Of a stretch of 64,000 bases of DNA, positions 53,578-61,642 are shown in pieces. The notes under the pieces are model-generated. The model was given only the letters and a program-made list of their open reading frames with translations. It did not search any database and was not told the origin of the DNA. The first letter of the stretch is position 1. Every line of letters starts with the position of its first letter. Location: contig NZ_NOXG01000006.1 in assembly GCF_003207955.1 (NCBI RefSeq), forward strand, positions 1 to 64,000, in the 5' to 3' direction. The translations under genes were made by a program, and so were the position numbers. Source of the stretch: Novacetimonas pomaceti. GTDB taxonomy: Bacteria > Pseudomonadota > Alphaproteobacteria > Acetobacterales > Acetobacteraceae.

Positions 53578-54519
53578 TCACGAATCCTCAGGGAACGCTG
53601 CTTTCTGAACGGGGACGCTCCCTCCCCCAAAGGCCCTGCCGTGCGGGTGACTGCGGCCGGAGGTCGTGGCTACGAGCAGCGTGAAAGCGCAGAGCATGGC
53701 GACGAAGGCGAATATGCTTCCTTCCGGCCCTACCGCGCCCCCGGTCATCAGGCTGGACCCGGTTGGCATGAAGTCCAGAATATGTCCCTGATCGAGATAG
53801 CCGCTGCCGGCCGCGCCGAATAGCGGCGCACTCGCCCAGTTCCAGCCGGTATGATAGCCAACGGACCACCAGACCGACCCTGTCCGGTACACCGCATAGG
53901 CCAGCAGCACGCCCTGGAAGAACAGGCGCGCAAGCCAGATCCGGCTTGCCCCGGGATTGCCGAGGTGAAGGGCGGAAAACATCAGCCCGGAGACGATCGC
54001 CGCACCGTAACGCCCGACGAAGCGCTCCGCGACCAGCAGGACGGCGACCCGCCCGAACAGTTCCTCGCCCGTCGCGCCGATAAGGTCAAAGACCAGCCAG
54101 CCGCTGCCATATGACAGGGCGGACAGGGGAGATTGTGCTGATATCGCGACACTGGCGTTTCCTGTCGCCATGATTGCAAGGATCGCGCCGACCATGACGA
54201 TCAGGCCGATTGCCAGTCCGGTGGCCGCCAGCCTTCCCATCCGGGGACCGACCAGCGGAAAACCGGCTATCGGGGATTGCACGATCGCGCAGACGCCAGC
54301 AACGACAGGCAGGTCCATCAGTAACCTGACCACCATCAGCAACGCATAGGGCAACAGCTCCATTTCGTCCTGGGCTGTCGTGTGAAGGTCGAGTGCTCTG
54401 GCCAGCGGTCTGTCGATGACGAATGCGAGGTGGTCGAATCCGATATAGACCGTGGCAATGAACAGCAGCGCAAGCCAGCTTCGGGGGGCAGGGAGCCATG
54501 CAAAGCGCAGGTTGCTCAT
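53578..54519 (-). CDS. CPBP-family intramembrane metalloprotease
   Basis: About 313 residues and about eight membrane spans. The three abortive-infection/CAAX-protease motifs are intact: GATGEELFGR (EExxxR), SALHLGN (FxxxH type) and GYHTGWNW (HxxxN). Role in bacteria is mostly unknown (prenyl-protein or bacteriocin-immunity related). Start 54519 with AAAGGAAC upstream. The 229-base gap to the phosphohexomutase gene holds nothing recognisable. Confidence 0.87.
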   Translation of the reverse strand: MSNLRFAWLPAPRSWLALLFIATVYIGFDHLAFVIDRPLARALDLHTTAQDEMELLPYALLMVVRLLMDLPVVAGVCAIVQSPIAGFPLVGPRMGRLAATGLAIGLIVMVGAILAIMATGNASVAISAQSPLSALSYGSGWLVFDLIGATGEELFGRVAVLLVAERFVGRYGAAIVSGLMFSALHLGNPGASRIWLARLFFQGVLLAYAVYRTGSVWWSVGYHTGWNWASAPLFGAAGSGYLDQGHILDFMPTGSSLMTGGAVGPEGSIFAFVAMLCAFTLLVATTSGRSHPHGRAFGGGSVPVQKAAFPEDS

Positions 54520-54681
54520 GCTGAATGTTCCTTTTGTCAGGCGGCGCATCCTTTGACCCGAAAGGGAAGATGCCTGTCCCCTTATTCTTTTCGCCTGCGA
54601 TTCCACGGTGAAATCGTTGCCGTTCAAAACACTCTGGTCGGTTGGGGATTGTTTGGAAATAAGACATTAGTGAAAAATAAT

Positions 54682-54757
54682 AAAAGTTTTTGGGTGCCGC
54701 CTTTTTTAAAAAGGCGGCGTTCCTTGAAGCTTTTTGCAAAAATCTTCACCAAAAACC
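54682..54757 (+). repeat. Nested-palindrome dispersed repeat, copy 7
   Basis: AAAAGTTTTTGGGTG, GCCGCC/GGCGGC hairpin, GAAGCTTTTTGC/AAAAATCTTC hairpin and CACCAAAAAC. Between divergent genes, showing that the element is not restricted to gene ends. Confidence 0.83.
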
Positions 54758-54933
54758 CGTTTGAAATACCGGATGTTTCTTGGACGATTTCTGACGTGAC
54801 CTTCTGGCATGCAGCGTCATGGTCTGAATGACAGTCAAAACGAACGGATAAAGAAGTTTCTTTTCTACCCCGGCACAGGATTGGGCCCGGTGCGTCGGCC
54901 TGTGCCGGCCCCCATGATGCGGGCAGGAAAAAA

Positions 54934-54986
54934 ATATATCCCGATATATCTTGACTTACGATATATCGGGATTTATATCGGTAATC
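54934..54986 (+). promoter_or_regulatory. Operator-promoter of the YqjI-like regulator; predicted leaderless
   Basis: CCCGATATATC (54940-54950) and GATATATCGGG (54960-54970) are perfect 11-bp inverted arms; extended to 17 bp each, only one position mismatches. The 9-base spacer contains the -35 box TTGACT (54951-54956), 17 bases before a -10 box TATATC (54974-54979). Only seven bases separate the -10 box from the ATG at 54987, so transcription would begin at or next to the start codon and no ribosome-binding site is seen. A dimer on the dyad would cover the -35 box: autorepression. Confidence 0.75.
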
Positions 54987-55586
54987 ATGAAACACAGAAA
55001 CAGACACGCAGGCGGTCGTCACCGCCAGACTTTCTCCCCCGAAGGCATGGGCGGTGCCGAAGGGCCCCGTCGCCATCACGGTCGCGGTGGGCACCATGGC
55101 GGTGGCCGCCGGGGCGGACGCCACCGGTTGTTCGATTATGGCGAGATGCGGCTGCTGGTCCTCTCGCTGATCGCGGAAAAGCCGACCTACGGGTATGAGC
55201 TGATCCGCATGATCGAGGAAAAATTCGGTGGCAGTTACGCCCCCAGCCCCGGCGTGATCTATCCCACGCTGACATGGCTGGATGAGGCCGGCTATGCCCG
55301 CGCGGTCGAGGCCGATGGCCGCAAGAACTATCACATCACGCCACAAGGCGAGGCGTTCCTTGAGGCCAGTCGCACGGCCCTTGATGAAATCCTGGCCCGT
55401 GCCGCGACCGGTGCCGCAGAGGGCAGGGGTGGCCGCAGGGATGTCCCGATGCCGGTTATGCGCGGCATGGAAAACCTGCGTACCGCACTGCGCCTGAGGC
55501 TGCGCAACGGTGGTCTTGATGCGGCCGCCGAGGAAAAGATCGCAGCCCTGCTGGATGAGGCCGCGCGGGCGATCGCCCAGCTCTGA
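54987..55586 (+). CDS. PadR-family regulator, YqjI-like, with His/Gly/Arg-rich N-terminal tail
   Basis: About 199 residues. The first ~55 residues are rich in His, Arg and Gly (GRGGHHGGGRRGGRHR), followed by the PadR winged helix (YGEMRLLVLSLIAEKPTYGYELIRMIEEKFGG, SPGVIYPTLTWLDEAGY) and a C-terminal dimer helix (MENLRTALRLRLRNGG). This layout matches E. coli YqjI, whose N-terminal His-rich tail binds nickel and which represses itself and a siderophore reductase gene. Nickel or another metal as effector is therefore likely but inferred. An operator covers its own promoter. Confidence 0.85.
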   Translation: MKHRNRHAGGRHRQTFSPEGMGGAEGPRRHHGRGGHHGGGRRGGRHRLFDYGEMRLLVLSLIAEKPTYGYELIRMIEEKFGGSYAPSPGVIYPTLTWLDEAGYARAVEADGRKNYHITPQGEAFLEASRTALDEILARAATGAAEGRGGRRDVPMPVMRGMENLRTALRLRLRNGGLDAAAEEKIAALLDEAARAIAQL

Positions 55587-55611
55587 AATAGACCCCTTCC
55601 GGATATATACG

Positions 55612-55647
55612 CCCGGTCCGGGCGCGCTAAAGCGCATCCGGACCGGG
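55612..55647 (+). terminator. Long GC-rich hairpin after the YqjI-like gene
   Basis: CCCGGTCCGG and CCGGACCGGG form a perfect 10-bp stem capped by a GCGC/GCGC helix with a small loop, 25 bases after the stop. No T-run follows, so it may be a processing or rho-assisted terminator. The rest of the 55587-55916 gap is AT-rich and probably carries the promoter of the next gene. Confidence 0.5.
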
Positions 55648-55916
55648 AGCGGTCCTGTAACCGTCATGTATTTGTCATGCAGGAAGCCATTTCTTCCGGA
55701 AATCATGAACCGGAAGTGGCGGATCTTCCGTGCGGGGGGCAGTTATGTTCCGGAATATCAATAAACGATAGCTGGTGCATTTTATGGAATATCTATCATC
55801 CGGAAAGTTTTTACTGTCACCGTGAAAGATATTCTGATTCTGTTTGTTACACTATTCGACCTTACATTTTCAGTCATCTGGCACAACGTATTGTGGGTCG
55901 ATTTAAAGGATATATC

Positions 55917-56390
55917 ATGAAGCGTTCAATTTTGTTTGCACTCGCCCTTGGCGCCTCCCTCCCGCTGGCGGCTCATGCCCAGTCTTCTGACCAGAGTCAG
56001 GGTAGCGAGCAGGGCGAACATCGCGGCCATGGCCATCATCATGGCGAGCGTGGGGGCGAAGGCCAGAATGACGGCGGCCAGAACGGTGGCTGGGGCCGTC
56101 ATGGTGGTCGTGACGGTGGCGAAGGCCAGGGTGATGGCGGCCAGAACGGTGGTGGCTGGGGTCGCCATGGTGGCCGCGACGGTGGCGAGGGCCAGGGTGA
56201 TGGTGGCCAGAACGGTGGCGGCTGGGGTCGCCATGGTGGCCGCGACGGCGGCGAAGGCCAGGGTGATGGCGGCCAGAACGGTGGTGGCCAGAACGGTGGT
56301 GGTTGGGGCCGTCATGGTGGTGGCGACCGTCACGGCGGTGGCTGGAACCAGAACAACAGCTCCAGCAGCAGCTCCACCAGCTCCAACTGA
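55917..56390 (+). CDS. Secreted Gly/His/Asn-rich tandem-repeat protein
   Basis: 157 residues: signal peptide (MKRSILFALALGASLPLAAHA, cleavage before QSS), a His-rich lead (HRGHGHHHGER), then four repeats built on GGEGQGDGGQNGGG plus WGRHGGRD (46-66, 67-88, 89-110, 111-137), then a Ser-rich tail. No hydrophobic core is apparent, so it is probably disordered. Regular His in every repeat suggests multivalent metal binding in the periplasm or at the surface; this is inference. AAAGGA precedes the start and an intrinsic terminator follows the stop. It is next to a metal-type PadR regulator that shares the HGG-rich composition. Confidence 0.8.
   Translation: MKRSILFALALGASLPLAAHAQSSDQSQGSEQGEHRGHGHHHGERGGEGQNDGGQNGGWGRHGGRDGGEGQGDGGQNGGGWGRHGGRDGGEGQGDGGQNGGGWGRHGGRDGGEGQGDGGQNGGGQNGGGWGRHGGGDRHGGGWNQNNSSSSSSTSSN
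56052..56327 (+). repeat. Tandem coding repeat, 66-nt period
   Basis: Four in-frame units encode the 21-27-residue repeats of the secreted protein. Units 2 and 3 are 66 nt; unit 1 lacks one codon and unit 4 has a five-codon insertion (GQNGG duplicated). The pattern indicates recent slippage or recombination expansion. Confidence 0.85.
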
Positions 56391-56406
56391 TCCCGTCTTC
56401 CAGACG

Positions 56407-56436
56407 AAAGGCCCGGTTTTCCGCCGGGCCTTTTTT
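56407..56436 (+). terminator. Intrinsic terminator of the repeat-protein gene
   Basis: AAAGGCCCGG and CCGGGCCTTTTTT form a strong stem with a six-base loop and a run of Ts, 17 bases after the stop codon. Confidence 0.93.
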
Positions 56437-56634
56437 ATGACGGTCGCCCATGTGCCGCATCTATTGGGCAGGTGGCCCTGGTAAATAAGTGAACGGTCCG
56501 GTTCTTTTGGTGCGTGGTCATAAAGCGGCCATTCGACCGGGGTACCCCAACGTTTGCCTGGATATCCCGCTCTCCTTGCATGATCAGTACGGGCTTGGAG
56601 ACTGCCTCAAATCAAACCATTTATAATGAACAAT

Positions 56635-56693
56635 AAAAGTTTCTGGGCGACGCCTTTCGAAGCTTTTTGCAAAAAGCTTCACCAAAAACTTTT
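56635..56693 (+). repeat. Nested-palindrome dispersed repeat, copy 8 (first hairpin lost)
   Basis: AAAAGTTTCTGGGCGACGCC is fused directly to the GAAGCTTTTTGC/AAAAAGCTTC hairpin and CACCAAAAACTTTT. Half of the GCC-rich hairpin is missing, which shows that the two hairpins are separable. Confidence 0.8.
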
Positions 56694-56804
56694 GGTTTTT
56701 CAATCGGATGTCAGGATAACGGACGGCATCATGGGGTTGATCGCGGGATGTATGGTAATACGCCGCGTCAACAGGCCGCTTTTCCGGAAACATGTCGGAA
56801 CTGG

Positions 56805-57112
56805 TGGTGTCCGCGGCGGGATTCGAACCCACGGCCCCAGGATTCATCCCACTTCGACTTTCGCCGCCGCCATCATGCGATGGCGTTCGTGGTCTGGACT
56901 GTCCCTTCACCATGGACCCACGGGGGATCGGTAGGTGCTGCCCATCCAGTCTCTACACCTTTCCGGCGCGGGGCCGGACTTGGCTCGGGATCGGCACGGC
57001 ATCGTTGCCAGAGCGTTCCCCGAATTTGAGCAGATCCGCCACGCGGTTTCCCATCGTGACGCCCAATTTGAAACCAGGAATCCTGTGCTCTATCCTGCTG
57101 AGCTACGCGGAC
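56805..57112 (-). tRNA. tRNA-Arg (anticodon CCU), interrupted by a group I intron
   Basis: The 5' exon is 57112-57076 and the 3' exon 56844-56805. Joined, they give a perfect cloverleaf: acceptor stem GTCCGCG with CGCGGAC, D-stem GCTC/GAGC, anticodon stem CAGGA/TCCTG, loop TTCCTAA with anticodon CCT, T-arm GTGGG-TTCGAAT-CCCGC and an encoded CCA tail. The interruption falls right after the last anticodon base. It lies 52 bases downstream of holA on the same strand, so it may be read through from the leuS operon or have its own promoter. Confidence 0.95.
56845..57075 (-). other. Group I self-splicing intron (231 nt) in the tRNA-Arg anticodon loop
   Basis: The 5' exon ends in U and the intron ends in G, as group I introns require. 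GGGAA inside the intron can pair with exon UUCCU, forming P1 with the U-G wobble at the splice site. Core: GGTGTAGAGACTGG within 56932-56959 (R element, family consensus GTGCAGAGACTA) and ACAGTCCAGACC at 56891-56902 (S element); their GACTG/CAGTC pairing is the P7 guanosine site. There is no open frame for a homing endonuclease. Related to the known tRNA-Arg(CCU) intron of Agrobacterium and the IC3 intron of Azoarcus. Confidence 0.93.
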
Positions 57113-57164
57113 ACACCGCTTCTGTGTAGCGAACCGGGGGAACGGGGGCAAGCCGCAATATGGG

Positions 57165-58190
57165 CTATCCCCGGCGCTGGCGCGCCATTATCCGTGCCTG
57201 CGCCGTCAGTTGCGCGATATGGCGCTTGCACAGGATCACGTCGGGACTTCCCGTCTGCTTGCACGCCAGTTCAAGCTGCTGTGTCTGCTCCGCCGCCTGC
57301 ATCAGGGCGGGGGCGCTCCATAATGAAACGGCGCGGCCGAATGCGTCCGCGCGCCTGAAGAAAACCGGCGGTCGCAACCCGGCCATCGCTTCGGCGCGGC
57401 CCTGTCCCGAATCCATCGCCAGACGCACCCGGCGCAGGCGATGGATATGCGACAGAAGGGCGCGCGCGACGGCAATCGGTGTCATGCGGTCCGTCGTCAT
57501 GGCGCGTTCAATGGCAAGGTCGGCCGCGGCACGCTCCCCCACCATCGCGGCAAAGGCCGCATCTTCGAGGGAGACACTGGCCGCGTCGCCAATGCTGGCG
57601 CGGACGTCATCCAGCGTCAGGCGCCCACCTTCGCCGGCGAAAAGGAACAGCTTTTCCACTTCGGCGCGTGTCGCCGCGCGATCGGGGCTGGCGCGTTCGG
57701 CAAACCATGCCAGCGCATCGGGGTCGATTTGCACCCCCAGCGCGCCAAGCATCTGGCGGATGCTGCCCTCCAGCGCGCGCCCTTCCTCCGGGTAACAGGC
57801 GATGACGGCGCAATTGGGGGCCTTTTCCAGAAGGGCACGCAGCCTGGAGCGGGATTCCAGCCCCGGCGCCTCGATGATGAGCAGCGTATCGGTCTGCTGC
57901 GCCAGGCATTCCTTCAGGGTGGCTGTCAGGCCGTCGCGCCCTTCGCGTACCCACACGACGCGACGTCCGCCCACCAGCGACAGCGCCGTGCATTCTTCGG
58001 CAATGCGGTCATGGGCGTCGCGGCCAAGGATGGCGACCCGGAAGGGATCGTCCAGCTGGGGCGTGATGACCTGCGCCGCCTGTGTCGCGCGTTCGCGGAT
58101 CAGGCCGGCATCTTCGCCATGCAGCATCAGGACGCGCCACGCCCCGGGATCACGCAGGGTGGAGGTAATCGCGCGCGGGCTGATCTTCAC
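57165..58190 (-). CDS. holA: DNA polymerase III delta subunit
   Basis: 341 residues. HolA is the clamp-loader wrench subunit that opens the beta sliding clamp. The fold is recognised from the N-terminal LMLHGEDAGLIRERA, the RVVWVREG and LLIIEAPGLESRSRLRALLEKAP segments and the C-terminal helical collar (HIHRLRRVRLAMDSG, QGRAEAMAGLRPPVFFRR). Its place right after lptE is conserved in many bacteria; start codon overlaps the lptE end by 4 bases. Confidence 0.93.
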   Translation of the reverse strand: MKISPRAITSTLRDPGAWRVLMLHGEDAGLIRERATQAAQVITPQLDDPFRVAILGRDAHDRIAEECTALSLVGGRRVVWVREGRDGLTATLKECLAQQTDTLLIIEAPGLESRSRLRALLEKAPNCAVIACYPEEGRALEGSIRQMLGALGVQIDPDALAWFAERASPDRAATRAEVEKLFLFAGEGGRLTLDDVRASIGDAASVSLEDAAFAAMVGERAAADLAIERAMTTDRMTPIAVARALLSHIHRLRRVRLAMDSGQGRAEAMAGLRPPVFFRRADAFGRAVSLWSAPALMQAAEQTQQLELACKQTGSPDVILCKRHIAQLTAQARIMARQRRG

Positions 58191-58984
58191 TGGTTTTCGC
58201 CGTTGCCGCCGATGCTGACATTATCAGGCACGTCGGACCCGACACTGGTGGAGGTGCTGGTGCTGTTCTGGTCATCCAGCTGCGAATTCGACCGCCCCGT
58301 CGCCAGCGCGGGCAGGCCGTCGGGGCCGGGACGCTGCGAGGGCATCTGGTTGTTGTCGACGTTCGGCATGGAATCCGGATCAATGAAGCGGGGCTGGTTC
58401 TGGTCCGCGTCCGAACCGTCCGTCGCGGGTTTCGCATGGGTGCGGAACCATATGGCCACCTGCTGGGTGATTTCCTCGGCCATGTTCTTGGCGACGCGGG
58501 TGCGCACGGTTTCCAGGTTTAGCGACAGGGCAAAATACTGTTCATAGGTATTGTTGACCCCGTCGATGATGTTCGCGTCCCCCTGCGCCAGCAGGTGTGG
58601 GGTCGCGCCGATGGTATAAAGCTGCCAGTGGGCAAAGGCGGTTGTGCGCGTGCGGCCGCTGGTATTGTCGGAATGGATGTCCACCGCCTCGTTCATCATG
58701 TAGGTGCGGATGCTCAGGCTGTAGCGGGTGGGATTTTCAGGCCCCGCCCCGCCCAGGTCCTGTTGCAGGAACTGCCGCAGCTGCTGGCCATAGCGTTCGG
58801 TAATGCGCGGGACATAGACCTGCTGCAGCTCCGCCGCGACATCGGTCACGGTGGGCCGTCCATCGGGGCCAAGGTGCTTTCCTGTCGTCTTGTACATGGG
58901 CGAGAAGCCGCAGCCGCCCACCATCGCCAGCAGGGCCACGGCGGCAAGTGAACGGAAACGGGAACGACAGGAAAGGCCGGGCAT
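58187..58984 (-). CDS. lptE: LPS-assembly lipoprotein LptE
   Basis: 265 residues. A lipoprotein signal with lipobox VGGC (Cys25) is followed by GFSPMYKTTG, the LptE signature, and an alpha/beta domain. It plugs LptD in the outer membrane to deliver LPS. The last ~80 residues are a long hydrophilic Asn/Asp/Ser-rich tail that most LptE proteins lack. The start abuts the leuS stop directly. Confidence 0.9.
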   Translation of the reverse strand: MPGLSCRSRFRSLAAVALLAMVGGCGFSPMYKTTGKHLGPDGRPTVTDVAAELQQVYVPRITERYGQQLRQFLQQDLGGAGPENPTRYSLSIRTYMMNEAVDIHSDNTSGRTRTTAFAHWQLYTIGATPHLLAQGDANIIDGVNNTYEQYFALSLNLETVRTRVAKNMAEEITQQVAIWFRTHAKPATDGSDADQNQPRFIDPDSMPNVDNNQMPSQRPGPDGLPALATGRSNSQLDDQNSTSTSTSVGSDVPDNVSIGGNGENQ

Positions 58985-61624
58985 CTATTTCGCGATCACG
59001 AAATTGACGATGCGCCCCGGCACATGGATGCGCTTGACGATCCGCGCGCCTTCCAGCAGGCGGGCCACATTCGGCTCGGCCTCGGCCCGGGCGATGACAT
59101 CGTCGCCCGCCATGTCCGGCGGCACCGCGATCGTGCCGCGCAGCTTGCCCATGATCTGCACCGCGATCGTGACCTCCTTCGCGGCAAGCAGGGCAGGATC
59201 CGCCCTGGGCCATGCGCGTTCGACCACGGCCGCGCCGCCGGGTTCCAGCAGCGCCATCATGGCCTCGGCCTGATGGGGGACCATCGGCGCGCACAAAAGG
59301 CACAGCGCCAGCGCGGCTTCGCGACGGGCAAAGGCGACGCCAGCCTCGTCCGCGTTCCTTTCCGCGTCGGACAGCGCCGATGTCAGTTCATGCAGGCGCG
59401 CGACGGCGACGTTGGGGCTGAACCCCTCCAGCGCCTCGGTCACGGCGGCGATGGTGCGGTGGGTGGCGCGACGCAGCGTATCGGCGGCCGGTGCGACCTG
59501 CGCGGGGCAGGTGGCTTCCGCCGTGGCCTGCGCCGCGACAGCGCGCACGACCCGGAACAGGCGCTGCAGGAAACGCGCCGCCCCGGCCACGCCGGATTCC
59601 GTCCATTCCATGTCGCGTTCCGGCGGGCTGTCCGACAGGACGAACCACCGGGCGGTGTCCGCGCCAAAGCGTTCGATGATCGTCACGGGGGCCACGGTGT
59701 TGCGCTTGGACTTGGACATCTTCTCGACACGGCCCACGGTGACCGGCGTGCCGTTGTCGCGGCGGACCGCGCCCGTGGCCGTGCGCTCGACCTCGTCCGG
59801 GTACAGCCAGTTGCCCGCCGCGTCGCGATAGCTTTCGTGGTTGACCATCCCCTGCGTGAACAGCCCGGCAAAGGGCTCGTCCACGTTCAGGTGCCCGGTT
59901 TCATGCATGGCCCGGGTAAAGAAGCGGGCATAGAGCAGATGCAGGATCGCATGTTCGATGCCGCCGATATACTGATCGACAGGCAGCCATCCGTCGGCCG
60001 CCGGGATCACGGTCGGCTGGGCCGCGTGCGGGGCGGTGAAGCGGGCGAAATACCACGAACTGTCGACGAAGGTGTCGCAGGTATCCGTCTCCCGCGTGGC
60101 GGGCTGGCCGCATCTGGGACAGGCGACATGTTTCCATGTCGGGTGGTTTTCCAGCGGGTTGCCCGGCCGGTCGAACGTGACATCCTCGGGCAGGACCACC
60201 GGAAGCTGATCGTCAGGGACAGGCACCGCACCGCACGAGGCACAGTGGATGATGGGAATGGGGCAGCCCCAGTAACGCTGCCGCGAAATGCCCCAGTCAC
60301 GCAGGCGCCAGTTGACCACCCCGCGTCCCACGCCCAGCCCCTCGAGACGGGCGATCGCCTCCTTCTTGGCGGTGGGGATGTCGAGTCCGTCGAGGAAGGC
60401 GGAATTGAACAGCGTGCCCTGCCCGTCGGTGGCCTTCGTGGTCACGCTGAAGGTCTGCGGGTCCGCGTCGGGCGGCAGGATGACGGGGATGAAGGGCAGA
60501 TGGTACTTGTTGGCGAAATCAAGGTCGCGCTGGTCCCCGCAGGGGCATCCGAACACCGCGCCCGTGCCATATTCCATCAGCACGAAATTCGCGATCCAGA
60601 TGGGGAACGACCTGTCCGGCATGAAGGGATGGGACACCCGCAGCCCGGTGTCGAACCCGCGCTTTTCCGCCGTTTCAATGGCCTCTTCGGAGGTGCCAAG
60701 GCGATGGCATTCCGCGATGAACTCGGCGGCCTGCGCATTCCGTGCCGCGACCTTGGCCGCCAGCGGATGGTCCGCCGCGATGGCAAGGAAGGACATGCCG
60801 AACAGGGTGTCGGGACGGGTGGTGAACACCTCCACCGAATCAAGGTCGACGTCAAAGCCCGCAGGCGGTTCATGCAGGCCGAAGCGCACGCGCGCGCCCT
60901 CCGACCGGCCGATCCAGCGTTCCTGCATCGTGCGCACCCGTTCGGGCCAGCGCGGCAGGTGCGACAGCCCGTCCAGAAGCTGCGGCGCGAATTTCGTGAT
61001 TTTCAGGAACCACTGCGACAGCTGTTTCTGTTCGATCAGCGCGCCCGAACGCCAGCCGCGCCCGTCAACGACCTGTTCGTTCGCCAGGACGGTATTGTCC
61101 ACCGGGTCCCAGTTGACCCAGCTTTCGCGCCGTTCCACCAGTCCCGCGGCCAGCATGTCGAGGAACAGCTTCTGCTGCTTGCCGTAATATTCCGGCAGGC
61201 AGGTCGCGATTTCGCGGTCCCAGTTGAAGGAAAAGCCCAGTTGTTTGAGCGTCGTGCGCATCGCGGCGATGTTGTCCATCGTCCACTTGCCCGGATGCAC
61301 GCCGCGTTCGCGCGCCGCATTTTCCGCCGGCAGCCCGAATGCGTCCCAGCCCATCGGATGCAGGACGCTGAATCCCTGCGCGCGCTTGTACCGCGCGACG
61401 ACATCGCCCAGCGTGTAATTGCGCACGTGACCCATGTGAAGCTGCCCCGACGGATAGGGGAACATCTCCAGCACGTAATATTTCGGGCGGTCGGCGGGGG
61501 GGACGTCGGGCACGTCGAAAACGCCGCTGCGTTCCCATTTTTCCTGCCACAGCGGCTCGGCTGTGGAAAAGTCATAGGCGGCGGGCGTGTCGGCGGAAGG
61601 ATGGGAATCAGTCATCGTGGTCAT
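58985..61624 (-). CDS. leuS: Leucyl-tRNA synthetase
   Basis: 879 residues. Class Ia motifs HMGH (YPSGQLHMGHVRNY, about residue 63) and KMSKS (EKMSKSKRN) are intact; a CP1 editing domain (TTRPDTLFGMSFLAIAADHPLA), zinc-ribbon cysteines (CASCG, CPRCG) and a C-terminal anticodon-binding domain are present. It charges tRNA-Leu. Start at 61624 or three codons later. Confidence 0.97.
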   Translation of the reverse strand: MTTMTDSHPSADTPAAYDFSTAEPLWQEKWERSGVFDVPDVPPADRPKYYVLEMFPYPSGQLHMGHVRNYTLGDVVARYKRAQGFSVLHPMGWDAFGLPAENAARERGVHPGKWTMDNIAAMRTTLKQLGFSFNWDREIATCLPEYYGKQQKLFLDMLAAGLVERRESWVNWDPVDNTVLANEQVVDGRGWRSGALIEQKQLSQWFLKITKFAPQLLDGLSHLPRWPERVRTMQERWIGRSEGARVRFGLHEPPAGFDVDLDSVEVFTTRPDTLFGMSFLAIAADHPLAAKVAARNAQAAEFIAECHRLGTSEEAIETAEKRGFDTGLRVSHPFMPDRSFPIWIANFVLMEYGTGAVFGCPCGDQRDLDFANKYHLPFIPVILPPDADPQTFSVTTKATDGQGTLFNSAFLDGLDIPTAKKEAIARLEGLGVGRGVVNWRLRDWGISRQRYWGCPIPIIHCASCGAVPVPDDQLPVVLPEDVTFDRPGNPLENHPTWKHVACPRCGQPATRETDTCDTFVDSSWYFARFTAPHAAQPTVIPAADGWLPVDQYIGGIEHAILHLLYARFFTRAMHETGHLNVDEPFAGLFTQGMVNHESYRDAAGNWLYPDEVERTATGAVRRDNGTPVTVGRVEKMSKSKRNTVAPVTIIERFGADTARWFVLSDSPPERDMEWTESGVAGAARFLQRLFRVVRAVAAQATAEATCPAQVAPAADTLRRATHRTIAAVTEALEGFSPNVAVARLHELTSALSDAERNADEAGVAFARREAALALCLLCAPMVPHQAEAMMALLEPGGAAVVERAWPRADPALLAAKEVTIAVQIMGKLRGTIAVPPDMAGDDVIARAEAEPNVARLLEGARIVKRIHVPGRIVNFVIAK

Positions 61625-61642
61625 GGTCCGGTGCGCGAGGAA

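Noticed and set aside
53578..54519. CPBP protease as part of a bacteriocin or phage-defence cassette
   Set aside because: No toxin, immunity or defence genes are adjacent; the gene stands alone.
56052..56327. Regular 66-nt repeats considered as a CRISPR-like array
   Set aside because: The units are contiguous, in frame and coding, without unique spacers, and no cas genes are present.
56792..57358. A 188-codon plus-strand frame across the tRNA region
   Set aside because: It covers both tRNA exons, the intron and the end of holA in antisense; RNA structure explains this stretch.
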